Origin: Branchiostoma floridae
Taxonomy: Eukaryota > Chordata > Leptocardii > Amphioxiformes > Branchiostomatidae
Direction of reading: 5' to 3'
Length of the DNA: 64,000 nucleotides
Assembly (NCBI RefSeq): GCF_000003815.2
Contig: NC_049985.1
Coordinates: 2,922,970-2,986,969 of the forward strand
Shown: positions 45,075-53,225 of the stretch, piece after piece
How positions within the stretch are numbered: the first letter of the stretch is position 1
Layout: each line of letters opens with the position of its first letter
Made by a program: the position numbers and the translations under genes
The notes under the pieces: generated by a model
What the model saw: only the letters and a program-made list of their open reading frames with translations
What the model was told of the DNA's origin: nothing
The model's database searches: none

Positions 45075-46688
45075 ATGCCTCGGCGTAAGAAGAGGAATTG
45101 GACGAGGTGGGATGCCTGGATTGCAAAGCAGGAAACGAAGAAACCAGCTGATGAGCAGAAATTGGAGGTAACAGGTCAGGAGCCAGCAGATGACCTGGAA
45201 GTACAAGTAAGAGGGCAGGAGCAAGCAGATGACCTGGAAGTACAGGTAAGAGGGCAGCAGCCAGCTGATGACCTGGAAGTACAGGTAAGAGGGCAGGCAG
45301 ATGACCTGGAAGTACAGGTAAGAGGGCAGCAGCCAGCTGATGACCTGGAAGTACAGGTAAGAGGGCAGGCAGATGACCTGGAAGTACAGGTAAGAGGGCA
45401 GGAGCCAGCAGATGACCAGGATGTAGAGGTAAGAGAGCAGGAGCCAGCTGATACCCCAGAAGTAGTGGAAACAGGGGAGTGGAAGGAAGAGTTCATGTTC
45501 AATCCCTTCACAGGAAATGATCAATTGGAACTGGCAGACCAGCTGAACCTTTCTGTTGAACGATATCTCAATATTCAGGAAAGGAATGTCCCTTTGGAGG
45601 CACCAATCAATCCCATCAGAATTATTGGGGATGGTAATTGTTTCTATAGAGCTATTAGTTACCTTATTTGTGGCACCCAAGACTATCATGATGTATTAAG
45701 ACAGCGTACAGTTGAATATATGTCAACATTGTCTGAAGATGTTTACAGGCCTTGGTTGGCATTCGAGCACCCTGAAAAAACCATGGACCAGTACCTGTCT
45801 CGTGATGGTCGAAGCATGCAGAATCGTCATCCAGCAGATCCTCGAGCATGGGCCACACAGGTAGAAATAAATGCGATGTCTTCACTACTGGGAAGACGCA
45901 TCTTTGTGTACGGTAAGCATGGCTTTAACTTTAAGTGGGAATGGATGAAGTACCCATGGTGTGAGAGTAATACAAGCATGTTAGATGGTAGAAATGCTAT
46001 ATACATGCAACATACGAATGGTAACCATTTTGATGTTGTCACAGCAACAGTTTTCAACAAAAGACAGACAAGGAGTATGTCACGGCGCCACAGAGAGGAA
46101 ACTACAGAAGCCTCACAAGTTGCCTGCATCAAGAGAAAGACTGTGCTGAATGCCAATAATGATGACGACGACCGGAAAAGGGTCAGACGAGACCGAGAAA
46201 GGAAACGGTACCAGGAGGATCCGGAATATGCCAAGGCCCAACGGGATGGAAAGAAGACTCGATATAGCACAGATAAACAGCACGCCCAGGAGAAGCGCGA
46301 AACGGAACGGGAGCGAGCACTGGAGCGCTATCACACTGATGATGACTATGCCAAGCAGAAGCGCGAAACGGAACGGGAGCGAGCACTGGAGCGCTATCAC
46401 ACTGATGATGACTATGCCAAGCAGAAGCGCGAAAGGGAGCAGGAGCGAGCACTGGAGCGCTATCACACTGATGATGACTATGCCCAGCAGAAGCGCGAAA
46501 GGGAGCAGGAGCGAGCACTGGAGCGCTATCACACTGATGATGACTATGCCCAGCAGAAGCGCGAAAGGGAGCAGGAGCGAGCACTGGAGCGCTATCACAC
46601 TGATGATGACTATGCCCAGCAGAAGCGCGAAAGGGAGCAGGGGCGAGCGCTGGAGCGCTATCACACTGATGATGACTATGTCCCATAG
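45075..46688 (+). CDS. Helentron OTU-protease frame
   Basis: 537 codons. A basic N-terminus (MPRRKKRNW) is followed by about eight 11- or 13-residue repeats around ADDLEVQVRGQ (residues about 34-130). The OTU cysteine protease domain spans roughly 180-325: GDGNCFYRA with Asp186 and Cys189, and GNHFDVV with His318, so the catalytic set looks complete. Then comes a basic tract with six 22-residue repeats around RALERYHTDDDYAKQKR (about 410-537). OTU domains remove ubiquitin in host proteins; their role in these transposons is unproven, possibly polyprotein processing or host evasion. The frame ends at a TAG just where the next frame opens, and the two are probably parts of one polyprotein. The minus-strand frames here are shadows. 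Confidence 0.85.
   Translation: MPRRKKRNWTRWDAWIAKQETKKPADEQKLEVTGQEPADDLEVQVRGQEQADDLEVQVRGQQPADDLEVQVRGQADDLEVQVRGQQPADDLEVQVRGQADDLEVQVRGQEPADDQDVEVREQEPADTPEVVETGEWKEEFMFNPFTGNDQLELADQLNLSVERYLNIQERNVPLEAPINPIRIIGDGNCFYRAISYLICGTQDYHDVLRQRTVEYMSTLSEDVYRPWLAFEHPEKTMDQYLSRDGRSMQNRHPADPRAWATQVEINAMSSLLGRRIFVYGKHGFNFKWEWMKYPWCESNTSMLDGRNAIYMQHTNGNHFDVVTATVFNKRQTRSMSRRHREETTEASQVACIKRKTVLNANNDDDDRKRVRRDRERKRYQEDPEYAKAQRDGKKTRYSTDKQHAQEKRETERERALERYHTDDDYAKQKRETERERALERYHTDDDYAKQKREREQERALERYHTDDDYAQQKREREQERALERYHTDDDYAQQKREREQERALERYHTDDDYAQQKREREQGRALERYHTDDDYVP
45175..45462 (+). repeat. 33/39-bp coding repeat carrying splice-donor motifs
   Basis: Alternating 39- and 33-bp units. Five contain CAGGTAAGAG and one GAGGTAAGAG, with GT at 45246, 45285, 45318, 45357, 45390 and 45429, so spacing is exactly 39, 33, 39, 33 and 39. 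An earlier unit has CAAGTAAGAG. The protein frame is kept throughout. Confidence 0.9.
46290..46688 (+). repeat. 66-bp coding repeat, 6 units
   Basis: GCGCTATCACACTGATGATG recurs every 66 bp (GCGCTATCAC at 46326, 46392, 46458, 46524, 46590 and 46656). Units are nearly identical, which indicates recent expansion. The frame break between the two coding regions lies at the end of the last unit. Confidence 0.93.
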
Positions 46689-46738
46689 CTAAGTCATCTA
46701 GGGGCAAAGAGTGGATATGTCACTGTTGTCATAGGCAC

Positions 46739-49700
46739 ATGATAGATAAAAAGACAATTCCATACGAGGCTCAGAGTAATAAGATGAAGGTCCCAGAAAT
46801 ACCCCCTGAGCTGAAAAGTCTCAATACTCTGGAGTCCCAACTGATAGCCAAGAGAATACCATTCATGAAAGTTGCAGCTCTCCCGAAAGGGGGTCAGAAA
46901 GGTGTTGTTGGCCCAGTAGTGTGTGTCCCAGCAGATGTGAGTGAAACACATGCAATCCTTCCCAGAATGCCTTCAGAAGCTCAGTTAATCAAGGTGAAAC
47001 TTAAGAGGAAGCTACAGTACAGTGGGCATCACATGTATCGACAAATCAGTCCATTGAAGGTTGATGTTGCTTTGAAGTATCTTGTTGAAAATAATGAACA
47101 TTACAGCGGTACGTCTATCGATGCAGACTGGGCTACTTCTTGGAATGAAGAAGGAGGCCTTGTTGAACCATCTGATGCTGAACAAGGAGGGAATGGCGCC
47201 TTAGAAGTTCATACAGCTCCTGAGCACCGCGAGTCTGTCACTGAAGAGGGGGATCATATGGAAGGGTCAACTAGGAATGATATGGAAGATGATGAAACAG
47301 ACAACGTTATTCAACAGGTAAATGAGGAAGAAGCCATGGAAGTAGCAGCTCTTAGTGAGGAAGAAACTGTGGAAGAAGCAGCTCAGAGCAAGGAAGAAAC
47401 CATGGAAGAAGCAGCTTGGAGCAAGGAAGAAACTGTGGAAGAAGCAGCTCTGAGCAAGGAAGAAACTGTGGAAGAAGCAGCTCTGAGCAAGGAAGAAACT
47501 GTGGAAGAAGCAACTCTGAGCGAGGAAGAAACCATGGAAGAAGCAGCTCTGAGCAAGGAAGAAACTGTGGAAGAAGCAACTCTGAGCGAGGAAGAAACCA
47601 TGGAAGAAGCAGCTCTGAGCGAGGAAGAGGAACTAGACAGCCGCTTGCGGGGACTGCCACATGACACTTGCCTCCAGCCAGTAGATATAGGACAGGATTT
47701 TCTTGACCACCACGATGAACGCGTCATGTGTGTGGCTCCAGGAGAAGGGAGCAAACCAATTTCTGTGTTCCAGGAGGTTGGGGGAGAGGCAATGTCCTTC
47801 CCTGTTCAATTCCCTACTGGAAAGTTTTCTTTTAATGTTGATCGTGATGTAAGTATTACGCCCAGCAAGTACTTCAAGGCACGCCTTATGGGTGCAGATA
47901 CGCGGTTTGCAAGCGACACTAACTACATATTCTTTGCACAATACGTAACAGAGTTGCGCTTCATACAGTCGAATATTTCCATATCTATGCGCAAAGGTTC
48001 GCCGACGACAAGTGGCGGCCGTAAAATATCTGCTGGTATGTTGTCAAACAAAGAGGACTTACAGGCTATACTTAAGTCAGATGAAGGCTATCGCTTCCTT
48101 CAGCCAGTCAGGGGTACTCCGCAGTTCTGGGACAAGGCGCTAAATGAATTGTATGCAATGATAAGACAGCTGGGAATTCCCACGTGGTTTGCTACGTTTT
48201 CTGCTGCAGATTTGCGCTGGCCAGAAGTGTTAGAGGCGATTCGACAAGATCATGGCACAGTACCAGTAAGCGACTTGTCGTGGGAAGAGCGTTGTGACAT
48301 TTTGAAGAGTAATCCTGTCACAGCTGCTCGCATGTTTGATCGCAGAGTCAAGCTGTTTTTCAAACACCTCATTAAATCTCCATCGCAGCCAATTGGCGAG
48401 GTCATAGACACGTTCACGAGGACTGAATTCCAGCAAAGGGGCTCACCCCATATCCATTGTTTGTTTTGGGTGAAAGATGCACCAAAATTGGGTGTAAATT
48501 CTGAAGAAGAGATCTGCTCTTTTGTGGACAGATATGTGTGCTGTCAGCTGCCAAACTCAGAAACAGATAAGGAGTTATTTGACATAGTTAGCCAGGTTCA
48601 AATGCACCGAAAGGGTCATACATCGTCATGCAAGAAAGGTGGCAAGATCTGTAGGTTTGGATTCCCTAAGCCTCCAGTGAATCAGACATTTCTGTGCAGC
48701 CCTGTCTCCCTACAGGACCTGACCGATGAAGAATCAGCATCCATTGCTGGAAGGAAGAAGCAAGCCGAATCTGACCTGAAAAAATTCTGGGATGTGTTGG
48801 ACAAGAAAACAGAGCCAGAGAAGTGCTCCACTGAGGACGTTCTCAAGGAGGCCAATCTCACCACTGCACAGGTCTGTGACGCTTTGAACTTGATTGCAAA
48901 CAGGAAGCAAGTATTCCTCAGACGCGAGCCAAAGGACATGTGGGTGAACAATTTCAATCCACATCTGCTCCGAGCTTGGAACGCGAACATGGACATCCAA
49001 TATGTTCTCGATGCGTACAGTTGTGTCAAGTACATAGTATCATATATCAGCAAAGCAGAAAGAGAAATGGGAAAGCTGCTCAAACAGGCTCAGAAAGAGG
49101 CAAGGGAAGGCAACGAGGATGTACTGACAGAAATGAGAAAAGTTGGCAATGCCTACCTTCACCACAGGGAAGTGAGTGCCCAGGAGGCTGTCTATCGTGT
49201 CTGTAGCCTGAACTTGAAGGAGTGCTCAAGACAAGTCACATTCATTCCAACAGATGAACAAGCTAATCGCTTGTCAAAACCTTTGGCCGACATTCAGAAG
49301 CTTGCAAGCGAGGGAAACGGTGATGAAGAAAACATCTGGATGCCGAGTATTATGGATCGGTACAAGGCGAGGCCACAAGAAGAACCTTTCCGATCAATGT
49401 GTGCTGCAGAATTTGTCTCCGAGTATCGCGTCGTTTCTTGTTCAGGCCAGCAAGAAAATGCTCAGCAGTCTTCCAGAGGGGAAGCAAGGCATGTGTTGAG
49501 GGATAATTACGGGGCTGTACAAAAACGTACAAGATCTGATCCAGCCGTCATCCGCTTTGCCAAATTTAATAAAAAGAAAGAGCCAGAGCGATTCTACTTG
49601 ACATTGCTCAAGTTGTACTTGCCACACTACCATGATGCACAGTTGAAACCACCACAATATGCCAAGTATGAAGAATTCTACTCGAATGGCTTTGCTCCCA

Positions 49701-52177
49701 TATCAGACAGGGAGGATAGAGTAAATGTCATTGTGAATGGGAATAGGCGTAAATTTGAGCAAAATGTTGAGGAACTTGAGCAGGCTCGTAAAGACGCGGA
49801 AGATGGTAATCTAGAAGATGTTTGGGCCCAGATCTTCCCCGAAGTGGAACAAGAAAGACTTGATTGTCTAGATAAGAGGGGAGAAAATGAAGTGGATGGG
49901 GTTATTGAGGGCACTGAGGATGACATTCCTGACCTAGCGACAACTGACAAATCAAAAGAAAGAAGCTTTACCCTAGAAGCCTGCCAGACAAAGATCCAGT
50001 TTAAAACTGCGGTCCCCATGATGCAGTCACTCAACCCAATGCAACAGGGGGTCTTCTATTTTGTAAGGAAGTGGTGTATGGAAACTGCACAGGGAAAGCG
50101 ACCAGATCCCTTTCATATTTTTGTGACGGGTGGTGCGGGGACTGGAAAGAGCCACCTCATAAAATGCATATATTATGAGGCTACCAGGTTACTAGGAAAG
50201 GCACAAGAAAACCCTGACAAGGTCTCTGTCCTTCTTACGGCACCCACAGGAACTGCTGCATTCAATATCGGTGGGAGCACTGTCCACCATGCCTTTCATC
50301 TGATGTGTGTTACGAAGACGTATCAGCCCTTGTCTGAAAGTACCCTTAACACTTTGCGTGCGCAGTATGAAAGCCTCAAAATTGTGATTGTAGATGAAGT
50401 ATCGATGGTCGACATGAAGCTCATGTCTTCCATTCATGGTAGATTGGGTCAGCTGACCCAGTCAAGGTCAAGTGCAAACTTTGGAAATGTGAGCATCTTG
50501 GCAGTAGGTGACATGTATCAGATCCCTCCAGTCAGGGGACAAAGTCTCTACAGGGGAAAAGATTTCATTGACCTGTGGAATCCAATCTTTGAAGTTGTTG
50601 AACTTCAGGAAATCATGAGACAGAAGGATGATGCTGCCTTTGCAAACCTTTTGAATAGAATGAGGGTAAAGAGAAAAAAAGACAAACTTTCTGATGAAGA
50701 TGACAAAACTCTATCATCAAGGGTGTTATCTACAGACTTTGCATCAAATGATTATCCTAAGGATGCACTTCACATCTTTTCCACCAATAAAGCTGTTGTA
50801 GATTATAATGACAAGATGTTGAATCTCAGGTGTTCAGATGTTACATGTTTTGAAGCCTCCGATTTTGTCAAAGATCCCACAACAGGTTCAATGACAAGAC
50901 GACCTCATGCACAAGGAGATAAAGACGACCTCCTTGATGTGGTCAAAGTTGGGATTGGTGCTCGTGTCATGCTTTGTAGAAATGTCAATGTTGAGGATGG
51001 TCTAGTTAACGGTGCATTTGGAACAGTGACAGGTGTAACAGGTGGCCAGCAAGATGCAAGTGATGGTGCAACTGTCTTTGTGAAGTTTGATAATCCAAAG
51101 GCAGGTGTGCTTGAAAGAGAAAAAAGTGCAGTTCCCAGTAGTCTACCAGAGAATTCAGTTCCGATTCGTCAGATTGAGGACAACTTGAAGAAATTAAGTA
51201 AAGTCAAACGCTACCAAATTCCTATCAAGCTAGCCTGGGCCTGCACAGTACACAAAGTACAGGGCATGACAGTTCCTGAAGTAGTTGTCTCCATGAAAAA
51301 TATTTTTGCTTCAGGTATGGCGTATGTGGCCTTGAGTAGGGTATGTTCCATAGGCGGTCTTCACATTACAGACTATAAACAGGAGTCCATCTACTGTGAT
51401 GAGGCAGTGCAGGAGGCAGTTAATAAGATGAAGCATTTCGAATATGTATCCAACCCATTTACAAATGTTGGTGACAGATCTGTCGGTGAAGTGTTGAACA
51501 TTGTCCATCACAATACTGAAGGACTTGAAAAGAAATTTGAAAGTCTGAAGTCAACTTGTTTGGTTGAAGCTGATATCATATGCCTGACTGAGACATGGCT
51601 GTCAGAAAATGTGCAGTCCTCCCAGTTTCAGTTGGAGAGTTTTAACATGTTTCGTAAAGACAGATCAAGTGGGCATGCTTGCGAGGAAGCTTGTAATGCG
51701 ACAAGGAATTCCAGTCGTGGAGGCGTGGCAATATATGTACGTGACATATACAAGTGTTCTGAAATTCCCATCCCAAATGATATCAGTCTAGAATGTGTGG
51801 TTACGCAAGTTTCTGCTGACTGCATGCCTGTGAAACATCTAATTGTAGCCATTTATAGACCCCCAAATGTTCGCAAAGACTCATTCATATCCAGTTTGGA
51901 GAAACTCTTGGGGCACTTGTCTGCAGTGGAAAGAAGTAACACAGTGATTCTTGGTGACTTTAATGAAAATTTGATGTCAAGTGAAAACAAAATGATCCTT
52001 TCTTTCTTGATACAAAATGGCTTCAAACAGTTGATAGAGTCTCCTACAACTGAAAGATGTACTCTCATTGACCATGTGTACATTTCACAACTGTCAGCTG
52101 TTGTTAATCATGGTGTAATACAGACATTCTATAGCTACCATGATGCTGTATACTGTACGTTGTGTAATGAGAGATAA
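46739..52177 (+). CDS. Helentron Rep/helicase with C-terminal endonuclease
   Basis: 1812 codons from the first ATG; the frame is open back to 46676, and that extension encodes KEWICHCCHRH, the expected start of the DUF6570-like region (to about residue 125). An acidic tract of nine 11-residue repeats spans about 201-298. The Helitron-like Rep nuclease has the HUH motif HIH (571-573) and the paired tyrosines Y765 and Y769 in KYIVSYISK. A PIF1-family helicase follows: GGAGTGKS (1131-1138), VDEVSMVD with D1219/E1220, WACTVHKVQG (from 1500) and YVALSR (1529-1534). From about 1586 an EEP endonuclease like those of LINEs has TETWL (E1618), GDFNEN (D1740, N1742) and YHDA (H1801). All expected catalytic residues are visible. 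It would nick, unwind and transfer the element by rolling-circle replication in the nucleus. Confidence 0.92.
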   Translation: MIDKKTIPYEAQSNKMKVPEIPPELKSLNTLESQLIAKRIPFMKVAALPKGGQKGVVGPVVCVPADVSETHAILPRMPSEAQLIKVKLKRKLQYSGHHMYRQISPLKVDVALKYLVENNEHYSGTSIDADWATSWNEEGGLVEPSDAEQGGNGALEVHTAPEHRESVTEEGDHMEGSTRNDMEDDETDNVIQQVNEEEAMEVAALSEEETVEEAAQSKEETMEEAAWSKEETVEEAALSKEETVEEAALSKEETVEEATLSEEETMEEAALSKEETVEEATLSEEETMEEAALSEEEELDSRLRGLPHDTCLQPVDIGQDFLDHHDERVMCVAPGEGSKPISVFQEVGGEAMSFPVQFPTGKFSFNVDRDVSITPSKYFKARLMGADTRFASDTNYIFFAQYVTELRFIQSNISISMRKGSPTTSGGRKISAGMLSNKEDLQAILKSDEGYRFLQPVRGTPQFWDKALNELYAMIRQLGIPTWFATFSAADLRWPEVLEAIRQDHGTVPVSDLSWEERCDILKSNPVTAARMFDRRVKLFFKHLIKSPSQPIGEVIDTFTRTEFQQRGSPHIHCLFWVKDAPKLGVNSEEEICSFVDRYVCCQLPNSETDKELFDIVSQVQMHRKGHTSSCKKGGKICRFGFPKPPVNQTFLCSPVSLQDLTDEESASIAGRKKQAESDLKKFWDVLDKKTEPEKCSTEDVLKEANLTTAQVCDALNLIANRKQVFLRREPKDMWVNNFNPHLLRAWNANMDIQYVLDAYSCVKYIVSYISKAEREMGKLLKQAQKEAREGNEDVLTEMRKVGNAYLHHREVSAQEAVYRVCSLNLKECSRQVTFIPTDEQANRLSKPLADIQKLASEGNGDEENIWMPSIMDRYKARPQEEPFRSMCAAEFVSEYRVVSCSGQQENAQQSSRGEARHVLRDNYGAVQKRTRSDPAVIRFAKFNKKKEPERFYLTLLKLYLPHYHDAQLKPPQYAKYEEFYSNGFAPISDREDRVNVIVNGNRRKFEQNVEELEQARKDAEDGNLEDVWAQIFPEVEQERLDCLDKRGENEVDGVIEGTEDDIPDLATTDKSKERSFTLEACQTKIQFKTAVPMMQSLNPMQQGVFYFVRKWCMETAQGKRPDPFHIFVTGGAGTGKSHLIKCIYYEATRLLGKAQENPDKVSVLLTAPTGTAAFNIGGSTVHHAFHLMCVTKTYQPLSESTLNTLRAQYESLKIVIVDEVSMVDMKLMSSIHGRLGQLTQSRSSANFGNVSILAVGDMYQIPPVRGQSLYRGKDFIDLWNPIFEVVELQEIMRQKDDAAFANLLNRMRVKRKKDKLSDEDDKTLSSRVLSTDFASNDYPKDALHIFSTNKAVVDYNDKMLNLRCSDVTCFEASDFVKDPTTGSMTRRPHAQGDKDDLLDVVKVGIGARVMLCRNVNVEDGLVNGAFGTVTGVTGGQQDASDGATVFVKFDNPKAGVLEREKSAVPSSLPENSVPIRQIEDNLKKLSKVKRYQIPIKLAWACTVHKVQGMTVPEVVVSMKNIFASGMAYVALSRVCSIGGLHITDYKQESIYCDEAVQEAVNKMKHFEYVSNPFTNVGDRSVGEVLNIVHHNTEGLEKKFESLKSTCLVEADIICLTETWLSENVQSSQFQLESFNMFRKDRSSGHACEEACNATRNSSRGGVAIYVRDIYKCSEIPIPNDISLECVVTQVSADCMPVKHLIVAIYRPPNVRKDSFISSLEKLLGHLSAVERSNTVILGDFNENLMSSENKMILSFLIQNGFKQLIESPTTERCTLIDHVYISQLSAVVNHGVIQTFYSYHDAVYCTLCNER
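47340..47637 (+). repeat. 33-bp coding repeat, 9 units
   Basis: Units encode EETVEEAALSK or variants. The acidic, Ala-rich sequence would form a flexible or helical linker between the DUF6570-like region and the Rep domain. Opposite-strand frames here are shadows of the repeat. Confidence 0.9.
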
Positions 52178-52515
52178 AACAGAAATCAGAGTCAAAGGAA
52201 GGGAGTGTGTGTATTGTACCAGCTCGGGCCTTGTCGAGCTGAGTGGAAGGTTGACAATCTCTATAGTCACCATGATGCTGTGATGCTGTATATGTTGTGT
52301 AATGATGAGATAAAACAGAAATCAGAATCAAAGGAAGGGAGTGTGTGTATTGTACCAGCTCAGGTCTTGTTGACCTGAGTGGAAGGTTGACAATTTCTAT
52401 AGTCACCATGATGCTGTGTACTGTATGTTGTGTAATGATGAGATAAAACAGAAATCAGAATCAAAGGAATGGAGTGTGTGTGTATTGTACCAGCTCAGGA
52501 CTTGTCGAGATGAGT
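52131..52515 (+). repeat. ~131-136-bp tandem array overlapping the CDS end
   Basis: TATAGYYACCATGATGCTGT starts units at about 52131, 52262 and 52398, each followed by TGTTGTGTAATGATGAGATA (or close) and AAACAGAAATCAG. The first unit contains the last 15 codons and stop of the helicase frame, so the later units are duplicates that include coding sequence. Confidence 0.88.
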
Positions 52516-52549
52516 GGATGAGAAATGGGAGTCTATGGTGCTCCATAAT

Positions 52550-53220
52550 TGAGAAATACTTGGCGCCAGCTTCCACCCTTGCCACACGGCACATTCAGTG
52601 GTGGCAAGGGGGATGGGGAATGACAAAGGTTCCCGCTCTGGCTCTTGCCAAAATTGGTAAGAGGGAGCCTGGTGGATGCCTGTGAATGAAGTACTTGGCG
52701 CCAGCTTCCGGCCCTTGCCACACAGCATATTCAGTGGTGGCAAGGGGGATGGGGAATGACAAAGGTTCCCGCTCTGGCTCTTGCCAAAAGTGGTAAGAGG
52801 GAGCCTGGTGGATGCCTGTGAATGAAGTACTTGGCGCCAGCTTCCGGCCCTTGCCACACGGCACATTCAGTGGTGGCAAGGGGGATGGGGAATGACAAAG
52901 GTTCCCGCTCTGGCTCTTGCCAAAATTGGTAAGAGGGAGCCTGGTGGATGCCTGTGAATGAAGTACTTGGCGCCAGCTTCCGGCCCTTGCCACACAGCAT
53001 ATTCAGTGGTGGCAAGGGGGATGGGGAATGACAAAGGTTCCCGCTCTGGCTCTTGCCAAAACTGGTAAGAGGGAGCCTGGTGGATGCCTGTGAATGAAAT
53101 ATTTGTTGCCAGCTTCCGGCCCTTGCCACACGGCACATTCAGTGGTGGCAAGGGGGATGGGGAATGACAAAGGTTCCCGCTCCGGCTCTTGCCAAAGGAC
53201 AAGAGGGAGCCTGGTGGAGG
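52550..53220 (+). repeat. 136-bp tandem array with hairpins, 5 units
   Basis: TGGCGCCAGCTTCC starts units at 52561, 52696, 52832 and 52968, and TGTTGCCAGC marks 53104 (spacing 135-136). In each unit CCCTTGCCAC and GTGGCAAGGG form a perfect or near-perfect 10-bp stem with a 15-base loop (for example 52848-52857 with 52873-52882). A second, imperfect stem is formed by GGCTCTTGCC and GGTAAGAGGGAGCC. Helitron-group elements end in a hairpin near their 3' end, so these may be multiplied subterminal hairpins. Confidence 0.85.
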
Positions 53221-53225
53221 CTCAG

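Larger units (their letters stand above)
45030..53225 (+). mobile_element. Helentron-type rolling-circle transposon
   Basis: OTU protease frame, Helitron Rep/PIF1 helicase frame with a C-terminal EEP endonuclease, and downstream tandem arrays with hairpins. The OTU plus EEP combination defines the Helentron/Helitron2 group as opposed to canonical Helitrons. The outer limits are not determined: I cannot identify the 5' terminus, and the 3' end is taken as the end of the hairpin array. Codon-level integrity is very good, so the copy is young apart from one frame problem near 46.68 kb. Confidence 0.85.

Noticed and set aside
45030-47754. Minus-strand open frames of 100-220 codons opposite the Helentron genes
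   Set aside because: They mirror the coding repeats (33, 39 and 66 bp, all multiples of three) and have repeat-only composition, while the plus strand has clear domains.
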